A DNA stretch of 64,000 nt from positions 6,525,799 through 6,589,798 of the forward strand of contig JARYZH020000015.1 in the NCBI GenBank assembly GCA_030021035.2. Reading direction: 5' to 3'. The position numbers and the translations under genes were made by a program. Source of the stretch: Notholithocarpus densiflorus. Its lineage: Eukaryota > Streptophyta > Magnoliopsida > Fagales > Fagaceae. A model generated the notes under the pieces. The model did not search any database, was not told the DNA's origin, and saw only the letters and a program-made list of their open reading frames with translations. Positions 45,601-55,343 of the stretch are shown one piece after another (within the stretch, counting starts at the first letter, position 1; every line of letters starts with the position of its first letter).

Positions 45601-47331
45601 TTGGTTAGAACACATAGATGTGTGCTTTGAGCTTCAGCAATAATACCAAGCCTTTTCTGAGTTTCAGCAACATCCTTAGTCTTGATCTCTCGTCTTTGTT
45701 TAATTTGCTCTGCAAACACAAATTTCTCATTGTTGAACATGAATTGATATGTATTTTTCTTTCCATTATAGTACACATCTCGATCATAAAGCCAAGGGCG
45801 ACCCAATAAAATATGCGTTACAGTCATAGGAATAACATCACACCAAATAGAATCATTATATTGTCCACGCGAAATAGAAGCCAAGCATTATTCAGTTACT
45901 GGAATAGAAGTGCTATTTATCAATGCTACCTTGTATGGTTTCGGATGTGGTTTCGTTGGTAGATTCAACCTCTACACAGTAGCCTTAGAAACAACATTCA
46001 TGCCACTGCCACCATCAATAACAAGCATCTTCAGTCCCACAACATACTATGGTTTGAAATATTGAAGTATGCTTCCAATCCTCCTCTTGCTTGGATGCAG
46101 CAAGGATACGTCTAACAATCGAAAGAAGGGATGTATCTTCTTCCACTTCTTCAAAATCATCAACATTCAAGGGTTTGATTTTGTTGCCCAAGTCATTGCC
46201 CTCTCCATCTTCCCTAATAGGTGCCTCTTGAGCCTCAACATCAACATATAAATTCCTTTTTGGGCATTGCCATGTCATGTGTCCCTTTTCCCTACACTTA
46301 AAATAGTGGTCCTTACCTACTTTCCTCCAATCACCAATATTAGCATTTGCTTTGTAGTTAGGCTGCATAGTAGGTGCCCTAAGGTCAATTTTCCTTAAAG
46401 GTGTCTCCCCAGCTTGGGAAGGAAATCTTCTAGTAAGGGGTAGCTTTAAATGCTTCTCAATCTTCAGCGCCAATTGGAATGCTTCATCAACTGTGTAAGT
46501 TCGCTGGGTAATCATTTGGCTACAAATGTCAGCCCTTAACCCTGACTTAAATCGGGCAAAAGTCTGTCATGGATCTTCGACTCCCCTATACTGAATTTCC
46601 AGCTCCTCAAATTTATTCATGTATTCAACTATTGACATATTCCCTTGTCTAAGAGTAGTCAATTGTTCGAAGAGTTCATCCTCATAATCACAAGGCAAGT
46701 ACTTTTGTTTTAGTGTGTGCTTCATGTCATCCCACTTAACAATTTGAGGCTGCCTAGCGCATCGATGATCATACTCTACTCCTGTCCACTAGATCTGAGC
46801 TTGTCCAATAAGTTTCATAACAACAAATCTGACCTTCCTCTTGCCGGACATGTCGTACCAGTCAAAATATCTTTTTAAAGAAGCAAGCCAGTCTGAAAAT
46901 ACTTGGGGATCAATTCTTCCCTCAAAATCTGGTACTTCTACACAAACTTTCTTTGTTATATCTCCAGCCTCATCACGATACTCACGTCTCTTGTAATAAT
47001 TTTGTTCCATCAGCTTTTGTGCCAATTCACAAAGTGTAAGGTGAGGCCTTTTGAAGGCAGTCCTACCTTCAGCTTTAACATGAGAAGGTGAGGTAAGATC
47101 TTCTCCTTGCTGTCCAGATTTCTCCTCTGAGGGTTTCTCCTTATCCTTGACACCATTGCTTGATGCAACAGACTTGTGGGCTGTAATTTTGCTATTATGA
47201 AAGACAACAGCTTGCAACTTTCCAACTATTGCTTCTAAAGCATCAACTCTGTCAGCCATGGAATACAATAAGACCTGCCTTTGCTTATCAAACATGTTTC
47301 CTCTATAAGGTTGACCGATCCTAGTTGTCAT
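42562..47331 (-). pseudogene. gag-pol of the chromodomain element, inactivated
   Basis: Read on the minus strand: gag from MTTRIGQPYRGN (47331), with a coiled segment near its start and a knuckle YFKCREKGHMTWQC (about 46300) in which the first Cys is Tyr. Protease reads IDGGSGMN (about 46010). RT has CVDSGAINKITIKYRFPIPR and FDDILIYS (about 44910). RNase H has TADASNVGIGGVLSQEG, and the integrase finger HVGGAAGH...CHICQ lies at about 43810-43935. The integrase core is shortened (see 43534). The C-terminal chromodomain-like segment has GGGYQKYLVKRKNRPLSECT (about 42845), where Arg replaces a usually aromatic residue. At least eight stops interrupt it. Confidence 0.93.
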
Positions 47332-47344
47332 GGTGCTGATTTAA

Positions 47345-47358
47345 GCTCTGATACCAAT
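47345..47358 (-). promoter_or_regulatory. iMet-type primer-binding site
   Basis: The minus strand reads TTGGTATCAGAGCT just inside the 5' LTR, complementary to the 3' end of initiator methionine tRNA as in many plant LTR elements. Confidence 0.9.
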
Positions 47359-47359
47359 T

Positions 47360-48045
47360 TGATGCAGGACCGTTAAGAAATTCAGCACTATACTAGGTTT
47401 TTTTTTATGAATTCTTGAATAAGGATTGATGTTTAAGAGTTTAGGTTAGAAAAGAAAGAATGTTGACGGCCGTTTGGGGTTGAAACAGGGGATAAATAGA
47501 AAATAACATAAATAAAACACTAGGCAATCACACCTAGGTCTTCCTAAGCATCACACCTAGGGTTCCTTGGCATCACACCTCGGAGAAGTTTGCATCACAC
47601 AAACAAAAGCTTAAAATAAGCTGTTGAATTTTATTAATCAAAATATTCTTAAATAACATGACTACAAAAGAGCCTTTATATAGAGGCTATAGTTATCCTT
47701 TTCCTAGTAGGACTTGGACTCTAAATAACCTATTCCTAGAATGAATAGAAATACTAATAATTAAATAAAAGACTTAATAATACGTAAACATAAAATAAGA
47801 CTCATGGGCCTTTGGTACGGCCAAGGACAGCCTTTCCAGATTTCTAGAAATTACCAAATTTCCCTTATTCTAATAGAACTTAATTAAAATTGATCCAGCG
47901 GCAACTAACAATAAAATAAGACAAAGATAGGTCCCACGAGAGCGTCCCATCATCTGAAACATCCCAAATTAAGGCTTGAGCAATAGAACCAGCTTTTCGC
48001 CTCTAATAAGTCTTCAAAATGGGCTGCCACTTACGTTCCCCATCA
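47360..48045 (-). repeat. 5' LTR of the chromodomain element
   Basis: The 686-bp LTR begins TGATGGGGAACG at 48045 and ends CTGCATCA at 47360 on the minus strand, with a promoter TATATAAAGGC at about 47675-47685. Its first ~95 bases are the same sequence that codes for the end of pol in the other LTR. Confidence 0.92.
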
Positions 48046-48345
48046 ATATGATAAGTTTCTAAAGTATAGGAACTTTGATTTTCTTCATTATTTTGCATAT
48101 CATCAATTAAGCTATAAGGTTTTGAAGAGCTTGAAATTGGGGAAGATTGACATGGACATTAGTTAGTAGTTAGTGACATAAAACTTGTGAGAGGTCATAA
48201 GTTTTGGACCAGTTAGTTTGAGCAAACACAATCTTATCACAACTAGTTGATGTGTTGCAATATTTTTATTTTGATAAAAATTGATGTGATGCAATTAAAA
48301 AGGTAATATTTTGTGTAACGGTTGTATGTGACATTTGTCTAATGC
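48046..48345 (+). repeat. Right copy of the 300-bp direct repeat
   Basis: This copy is collinear with 37655-37965 apart from small indels, such as loss of GGCTCGTGACTGA-like sequence and a GTTAGTA duplication. It starts exactly at the target duplication of the retrotransposon. Confidence 0.85.
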
Positions 48346-49985
48346 TCTGTTGTTCGAGGTCCTTTATCGACTCCCTTGCCGATCAGCTATCCAATATAAG
48401 TCTATGTCGAAACGTGGTATTCTCTGATTTCCTATTCTGAGTTCGTTCGCCACTCCATGCACCACCATCACCAAATTAGTAAGTCAGACTCACACTCAGA
48501 CTCAGACCCCTTTACTCTTGTGTTACACTATAAACAAAGTATCCTGGCTCTTCCATTCCATGATTCTGAGGATTGTGGTGATTGTCACTATGATGGTGAT
48601 GGTGATGGTAACAATGACAGTAAGGGAAAAATAGAACGAGGGATTTTTTTGAGGGAAAGATAGAAGCATATGAAAATTTTCTAAAGTATAGGAACTTTTA
48701 TTTTCATCATTATTTTGCAATCTTCATCAAGTACAAAACATAGTCTACCAAAAATTCTGGTATACCAACATAAAGCAAGGGAAAAAAAGAAAAAAAAAAA
48801 AGAAGATAGTATTTTTAACTCTTAAAAGAGGAATTCTGCAAATAAATTTTAGCAAATTGGCAGAAAGAGATCCTATATTATAAACCTAGAAAGACATTCC
48901 AATCATTCATTTTAAATTTGGAAAATTTCTCATAAAAGAAGCAACAAATAAAATATTTCTAACAAAAGACGATAGGGACAATAGGATCTACATATTTTTG
49001 CTTAACATCTACATACCTAAAAAAAAAAAACACAAGCAGAGAACATACAGGAATATATCTACAATGATACAAAAGCAAGTGAGGATTCTATTAACAAAGA
49101 GCTGGCCCAATATCTAAAAGCAATACAGGATATTTAGCACCAAATAATTTAGAATTGATCCAACCCAAACCAGAAAACCTTGAAAGGCAACTCATTCATT
49201 TATCTTTCTCAGAAAGCAAAACCCTATAATAAAAAACCCCTTTAATTCATCCATTTTCTTTCCGAATCAAATAATTTTTCCAAAAATTCAATAGTATAAC
49301 CAAAACCTCCTATTGCAAAAACCTAGAAAACACAAAAAGAAATCCCCAAAAACTAAAATTTTCAATTCATTCTTTAAAATTAAAAACCTAGAAAGGAAAA
49401 ATCCTATTCAACTCATTCGTTCATCTTTCCCAGTAAGAAAAACCCTAAAAAAAAATTACCCATTTAATTCATTAATTTTCTTTCTGAATCAAATTCTTTT
49501 TCTAGGAACCACAGGTGCACTGATTGGGCCGGCGCACCTGAGTCGGATATGCATGGACGCGCCGTGTGGCCATGGATGCAGTTGCACGCGCGTTCGTGGC
49601 AAAACTTTTTTTTTTTTTTTCATTTTTGATTCGATCCGAAACGAGCCGAAACAGGCCTTGAATTGATCTGATATGGGCTGAAATAATTGTTTTAAAAAAA
49701 TGTAAAATATTTCATCAAAACACACCATTTTGACAACCTACTTTAAAGAAATAATCCTAAAATCATCTCAAAGTCTCTCTCGTTCTCTCTGTATCCTCTC
49801 TCTCTCTTTCTCTCTAACCCAGGGCTCTAGCAGTCTAGCTCTCCCTTATACTCCCTCCATCTCTCACTTTATTGTCTACTAATTCTCTTAAATTGATATA
49901 TGTTTACCATTATATGAAAAAAAAAATGCCTACCAATATATAGAAAATATAAATAAAAAATATATATTTTAATTTATTAATAAAT
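48346..49985. other. Spacer; no gene supported
   Basis: A 68-codon plus frame (48457-48663), rich in His, Asp and Gly, looks like chance. The part at 48660-48815 repeats the words AAAGTATAGGAAC and TATACCAACATAAAGCAAG also found at 35850-35890. A GC-richer segment with GATTCGATCCGAAACGAGCC (49625-49650) looks like a MITE end. Confidence 0.5.
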
Positions 49986-49995
49986 GTATCTCGCC

Positions 49996-50470
49996 AAGGT
50001 TGTCAAAATCGGGATCCTATGTAGTATCGTGGGAGGTAGTTGGGATCGTGGATCATAAGATCCTATATTATTTGAGAAAATAACAAAAAAAAAACACATT
50101 GGTATTTTAAATAATCACATAAATTATACATTCATTCATAATTTGCATCCATTTGATGTAATTACCATACATCACTAAATCCATTTGTAAGCATCATTTA
50201 AAGAAGTCAAAAACCTCAGAATGTGACACTCTATTGGGATGTTATTTTTCATTTGGATCCAGCTGATACTCTATCTCTCTACATTAGAATAGCAAAACTT
50301 GGTTTATTGGGATGTTATTTTTCATTTGGGTCCAACTGAGCTTTGGGATTGTCAGAATTGTACAATCCTACCGATCTTGAATGATCGCAAAGATCCTTGA
50401 AAGATCCGGATCGTTTTGGGCAAGTGGGATCATAAAATTGTAGGATCTAGATCGAGACTTCGACAACCAT
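49996..50470. mobile_element. Mutator-like MITE (475 bp)
   Basis: The flanks GTATCTCGCC (49986-49995) and GTATCCCGCC (50471-50480) form a 10-bp target duplication with one mismatch. The termini AGGTTGTCAAAATCGGGATC and GATCGAGACTTCGACAACCA are inverted with several mismatches. GATC words are frequent. No coding capacity. Confidence 0.75.
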
Positions 50471-50594
50471 GTATCCCGCCACACCGTATCCTATTTTTTC
50501 AAACCCCCGCCCCCCAAAAAATCAATTCCTTCAATAGAATTTGAAGAAATATGGAAACAATGGCAAAGGAGTGTTAAAGATTATATCTTTAGGA

Positions 50595-50860
50595 TGATGA
50601 GATGCGAATCGGAGAGCGTTTATCTCGGAGTGAGATGCCAATCTAATAGCGTTTATCTCGAAGTGAGATAACAATCTGAGAGCGTATATCTCGAAGCGAT
50701 ATGGCAATCAAAGAGCGTTTATCTTGGAGCAAGATGCCAATCTAAGAGTGTTTATTGTGGAAAACGTTTATCTCAAAGCTAGATAACAATCTGAGAGCAT
50801 TTATTTCGGAACAAGATGGCTATCGAAGAGTGTTTATCTCAGAGCGAGAGCAATCTTCTA
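50595..50860 (+). repeat. 33-bp minisatellite, about seven units
   Basis: Units of the form GAGAGCGTTTATCTCGGAGT plus GAGATGCCAATCT follow one another with a 33-bp step, one with an insert. TCTCGGAG-GAGA inside each unit is nearly palindromic. The step is a multiple of three, but stops appear in several units. Confidence 0.85.
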
Positions 50861-51316
50861 AGAAAAGATTTCAGAGAGCTAGGGTTTTGGGATTTGTGTG
50901 AGATTGAGAGAATGGTTGAGCGGGAATAAATTCCTTGTTTGAATGTTTAAACATTGATAACCAAAATTACCGCTACCTTTATTTGTTTTTACTGAACTAA
51001 GCCCCGTGACTTGTGTTTGTGGCTTGTGGACCCACGAAGTGGGCTGAATGTTTGGAATTAAGAAAGATTTGGGAAATCTGATGGGCTGAAGTGTTCATGC
51101 AGCCGTAGTTTTTATTAATGCCGGTTTAACCTTGCTTTGGAGATTTTAAAGTTCAACAATCTTTAGTTTTAACATAGTATTCTTTTCAATACACTCTCTC
51201 AGTAGAGATAGTTTTAGTTTCTTTTATGCAATTATGAATCTAAGATTGTCACGAGGTCTAAGTAAAATTACAGTTTTATTAAGGATAAATTTTCAATTTA
51301 ATTGTTCTTTAACGGG

Positions 51317-52180
51317 TTTTAATGGCAAAATCTGACACGACCTACGAACACAACATGATACAAAATTAACATGTTATAGGTTGAGGCTTAATGAATTAAT
51401 TTAATATTCAAGAAGACACAACTGACCCATTTAATAAATGTGTCGCATTCGTGTCCAACTCAGGGAACCGTTTGACTCATTTAACTAAATGTCATTTTAT
51501 CAATATACCATACAAAACCCTAGGTATATAAATTCATTTTCTTTCCTAGTTGCATTCTCCCAAGCCCCATGACCGCCTCTCACTCTCAAACCTCAATCTC
51601 ACTGCACCTCAACTTATTTTCTTAGCCACTGTCACCCTGTTGTCATTGCGGCACCAAGTCGTCGTCGCCCTCATCCTTCACTTCTCTTTATCACTCGAAA
51701 CCCTAATCGCCAATTGTCCTTTACTTTCATCTTTGAACTCTCTGCCACCATCACATCATTGTTGTCATCTTTTACTTTTGCCTTTATCTATTTTTCTTAA
51801 ATTGATTGCTGGGAACATTAATTGTTGTGGTTTATTTTGTTTGACATGTTGTGATTGATTATTTGTAATATTGAGATATGTTTTAGTTTTGAATGATTAT
51901 TTTTGATGCAGTTACTTTGTTAGTTTTGAATTTTATATTAAGAAAAAAAATATTTGTTTGGTTTTTCATAATTTAAATCAATTGAATTAATCTAAACTTT
52001 ATATTTTTTTCTCTTTGATAGAATATGACAAACAAGTTGACACAACTAACTTGTTTATTAAACAGGAAATCATGACCTGTTTAATAAAAATGTTTGGTTA
52101 GTGTCAACTTATATAGTTGAATATTGATGAATTGACATGACACGAACCTGACATGTAAACAAGAATTGACACTCCTAGGT
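51317..52180. mobile_element. Old hAT copy related to the element at 17903-18939
   Basis: It ends AATTGACACTCCTAG, close to the hAT end ATTGACACCCCTA, and has the same ACACGA / GTTTATTAA / GTGTCAAC word order. The left terminus is lost, and no duplication was found. The plus frame at 51550-51858 within it is low-complexity and unlikely to be a gene. Confidence 0.65.
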
Positions 52181-52445
52181 TATATGCTTTACAATCTAGG
52201 GTTTAGTGTTATGGGTCTAGAGTTTATGATTTTTGGTATTTGGAGAATGGGATTAGGGTTTTGAGTTAAAGGTTTAGGGTTTTATGCTTTACGATCTACG
52301 GTTTAGGTCCAAGTCTAGAGTTTATGCTTTTTAATGATATGGGGATTGGGATTAGGGTTTTGAGTTTTGAGTTTTAAGGTTTAGGGTTTTATCATTTATG
52401 CTTTACAGTCTAGGGTTTAGGGTTCATGGTCTAGGGTTTATGATG
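52181..52445 (+). repeat. Degenerate telomere-like repeats (TTTAGGG words)
   Basis: About ten words of the type GGTTTAGGGTTTTATG, TCTAGGGTTTAGGG and GGGATTAGGGTTTTGAG occur. The same sequence resumes at 54595-54670 after the insertion between. The plant telomere word is TTTAGGG, but here it is embedded in longer imperfect units. Confidence 0.7.
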
Positions 52446-52711
52446 TTTTATGCAATGTTATGAAATTCGTTCCGTTTTGGCCGGAAAGGCCGGAAACTCT
52501 CAAATCGGCATACAAATTGGAATGGTAACCCCCTTGTTCCACCTCAAATAGAATTTCGGCCCATTCTGGGATGTTTTGTGAGTTTCAGCCAATTTCAATC
52601 AATACCGGCCGAAATTCAAGATCTAGCTGGTATGCTTTTTGACCTTCATCTTCGTTTGAAACAGAGGGAAAAAAAACTGAATCTTAACATTTCCTAAGCT
52701 CTAACTAATGC

Positions 52712-52783
<72 letters not shown>

Positions 52784-53432
52784 GAAATAAAAAATAAAGA
52801 ACTAGGTGAACTGAATCAATTGATGAAGCAATGGCCATGTGAGTGAAAAAAAAAGAAAAAAAAGAAAAAGAAAAGGAAGAAGAAGAAGATGAGAAGACAC
52901 AGAGACACGGTTAGAACTTAGAAGAGATGAGGAAGAAGAATAAAGGTTTAGATGAGAAGTTATGACAAAATAATATAAATTAAGTAGGTGAGAAAGTCAA
53001 TTGTTTCACGTGGGTGAGCTTGGAGAAATTATTAAGTCCACTAAGAGGATTGCTGACGTAGTCCTCCCAACCAATGAGACAATGCCATCTATGCAAATAT
53101 GTGAGTGAGCTTTTTAATCAGCATTGGGAATAAAAAATAAAAATTACCAAGTGATGTCACATTTGCATAAATAACGGTATTTTATTAGTTGAGAGGTTAG
53201 AGAGGACCATGTCAGTAATCCTCCGGTGAACCTAATAATTTCTCGTGGGCTTGGGAATAAAAGGAGTAAGAGAACCTTCTTGGAAGGTGGTCCTTTGTTT
53301 ACAATTACCAAAAATATTGGTTTTATTAAAAAAATCATAAATAATTGTTTTTTCATAATAAACTCTACTCCCTTTATTTAAATTTTTTTATATAAAAAAA
53401 TTAAATTCATTATTTTATAATTTATATAATAG

Positions 53433-53467
<35 letters not shown>

Positions 53468-53469
53468 TC

Positions 53470-54420
53470 CTTAAGAGTTACACCTTTTTTGTACCGTAAA
53501 TTTTTAATAAATCCAACGGTTGAAAAAATAGCATTAAATTATTATTGCTTTCCACATTATTTACCTAATTAATAACAGATTTTTTCTATCCTCATTTACT
53601 ACTTTCCATAGACCTCATTGGGTATTGTTTAACTATGTCCCTTTCTTCCTTCTTCTTCTTCTTCGTTTTTTTTTTTTTTTTTTTTTTTTTTTAATCTTTT
53701 ACCCAATAAGGGCATTATCATCAAACAACCCGATTAACTTACAAGATCCATATATTTACCAAACTGTCGTCTAAAGTATTACAAACTTACTATACATGGA
53801 GAAGTCCTATTTCGAATTCAGAAATATGGAGACCTCACCAACAAGGTCCTCTCAAGACACCCAGACACAATAGCTACATACTTTTTGGTTTGCTCTTTCT
53901 CTTCCAACAGAGAAACAGCATTATTAACATCTTAATGGCTTCCTACGCACCATCATCTTCAAGGTTGTTGACTCGCTCACATTCATCAATCCATTCACTA
54001 TATATATCTATGGGTTCATTTAAAGCTGTTACGGTTGAAGATAGGGCGGATTTGAGATTAAAAAATAAAATAAAGAAGGGAGTAGGACGAGAAGAGTGTT
54101 TATGTAAAGAAAGCATCAGATCTTGTGGAGTGTCAATCAATGAGAGAAGGTGGCAAAGTGTCAAAAGTGTGTTCTATAATAAAAATAATTTTCGTTACTA
54201 AGCTTGCAAAAAGTTTTTTTGTTTTTTTGTTTTTCAAGGAAGAAAGGGACACAGTTAAACAATACCCAATAAGGTCTATGGAAAGTAGTAAATGAGGATA
54301 GAGAAAATCTGTTATTAATTAGTTAAATAAGGTGAAAATTCTTAATCATTTAATGCTATTTTTTCAACCGTTAAATCTATTAGAAATTTACGATACAAGG
54401 AGTTACACCAGGTGTAACTT
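53470..54420. mobile_element. Foldback-type element with ~190-bp inverted arms
   Basis: The left arm (53470-53662) and right arm (54236-54420) are inverted copies, sharing AACGGTTGAAAAAATAGCAT, TAATTAATAACAGATTTT and CTATCCTCATTTACTACTTT. The middle (53663-54235) contains a poly-T run and one small open frame. It lies inside the putative Mutator-like element above. No clear target duplication was seen. Confidence 0.85.
53937..54201 (+). CDS. Small open frame inside the foldback element
   Basis: ATG at 53937 opens 87 codons, with an N-terminus rich in Ser, Ala and Arg (MASYAPSSSRLLTRSHSS) that resembles an organelle-targeting peptide, and a basic C-terminal half. The frame extends upstream to 53890, with a less likely start. 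I recognise no family. It may be a captured host exon or chance; the frame ends at the inner edge of the right arm. Confidence 0.3.
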
Positions 54421-54425
54421 GAATC

Positions 54426-54467
<42 letters not shown>

Positions 54468-54675
54468 GACACACACACACACACACACTATTATTTAAAT
54501 AGTACGCCAAAATAGACCAGTACCGAAACATTTCATTCCAATGGACAAATTGAAACGGCTTTTGAAACAGTATTTGTAACATTGGTTTTATGATTTAAGG
54601 ATTGGGATTAGGGCTTTGAGTTTAAGATTTAGGGTTTTATGTTTTACCATCTAGGGTTTAAGGCTCTCAATTTAG

Positions 54676-55338
54676 TGTCGGACTGTGTGTCTTACCGATC
54701 CATCCAACGACCAATTGGTGAAGGATGAGGGGGCATAAATCTTTTATAGCATTCGATTGCAGGCCAAGCTCATTTGGTATTGGAGCGAATTGTGAAATCT
54801 CTCACAATCCCTCCCTCACAATGCGGCTCCAACGACTCGAACCTATGACCGGGCTCTAATATCACTTGTCAGACCATGTGCCTTACCGATCCATCCAACG
54901 ACCAATTTAACACGAAATTTCCAAACCTGTGAAAAACAAAATAGAGAAAACACACGCTAAAGAAAAAGAATCACACGCACAAGACAGTATTTACGTGGTT
55001 CGACAATTTGCCTACGTCCATGGAGTTGCAGAGATTTTACTATTATCAAGGAAAAAAAATACAAGTGTAGCAGTACAATTTTTTTCTCTCTCTCAAAAAC
55101 TACAACAACAAACCCTAATCACCAAAACAACAGTTTTTACATCTTGCGCACAGAATTCACAATGGGTTACAAAATCGGCCAAAAACTTTTTCCCGTACGG
55201 CTTGGGCCTATCAGCCCAAGCTTCCACTCTATGGACTAAGCCTCAGAAAATCTCCCATTAAAAATCATGTAACATTATTTCGGGTCGAGTTGGGTCGTCA
55301 ACCGAATCAAACACAACTAGGCTCCACAAAGCCCAACA
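54676..55338 (-). mobile_element. Truncated copia-type element: one LTR, primer site, 45-bp LTR remnant
   Basis: The perfect duplication TTTAG (54671-54675, 55339-55343) encloses it. On the minus strand a 472-bp LTR runs from TGTTGGGCTTTG (55338) to GTCTGACA (54867). A primer-site-like TGATATTAGAGC and about 145 bp of internal sequence follow. Then only the last ~45 bases of the second LTR (GGATGGATCGGTAAGACACA and on to TCCGACA) remain. An internal deletion has removed all genes and most of the second LTR. Confidence 0.88.
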
Positions 55339-55343
55339 TTTAG

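Larger units (their letters stand above)
41997..48045 (-). mobile_element. Ty3/gypsy LTR retrotransposon with chromodomain-like C-terminus, minus strand
   Basis: The element is bounded by a perfect target duplication ATATG (41992-41996, 48046-48050). On the minus strand it begins TGATGGGGAACG and ends TGCATCA. The LTRs are 686 and 689 bp. It has an iMet-type primer site and a single gag-pol gene with several stops and an integrase deletion, so it is inactive. The unoccupied target sequence is visible at 37644. Confidence 0.93.
52455..54590. mobile_element. Probable Mutator-like element with nested foldback unit
   Basis: The left end CAATGTTATGAAATTCGTTC with GGCCGGAAAGGCCGGAAAC and the right end GAAACAGTATTTGTAACATT are inverted over CAATGTTA and then diverge. 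The pair interrupts the telomere-like repeat. A GA microsatellite (52732-52781) and a TA run (53438-53462) lie inside. No transposase was seen. Boundaries are approximate. Confidence 0.5.

Noticed and set aside
47950..48045. Extra copy of the pol end right of the 5' LTR, first read as a tandem retrotransposon
   Set aside because: The ATATG duplication shows the LTR is longer than first assumed and includes this segment; no second element is needed.
48457..48663. His/Asp-rich small protein
   Set aside because: Low-complexity GATGGTGATGGT codons, no homologue known to me, no promoter or conserved neighbour.
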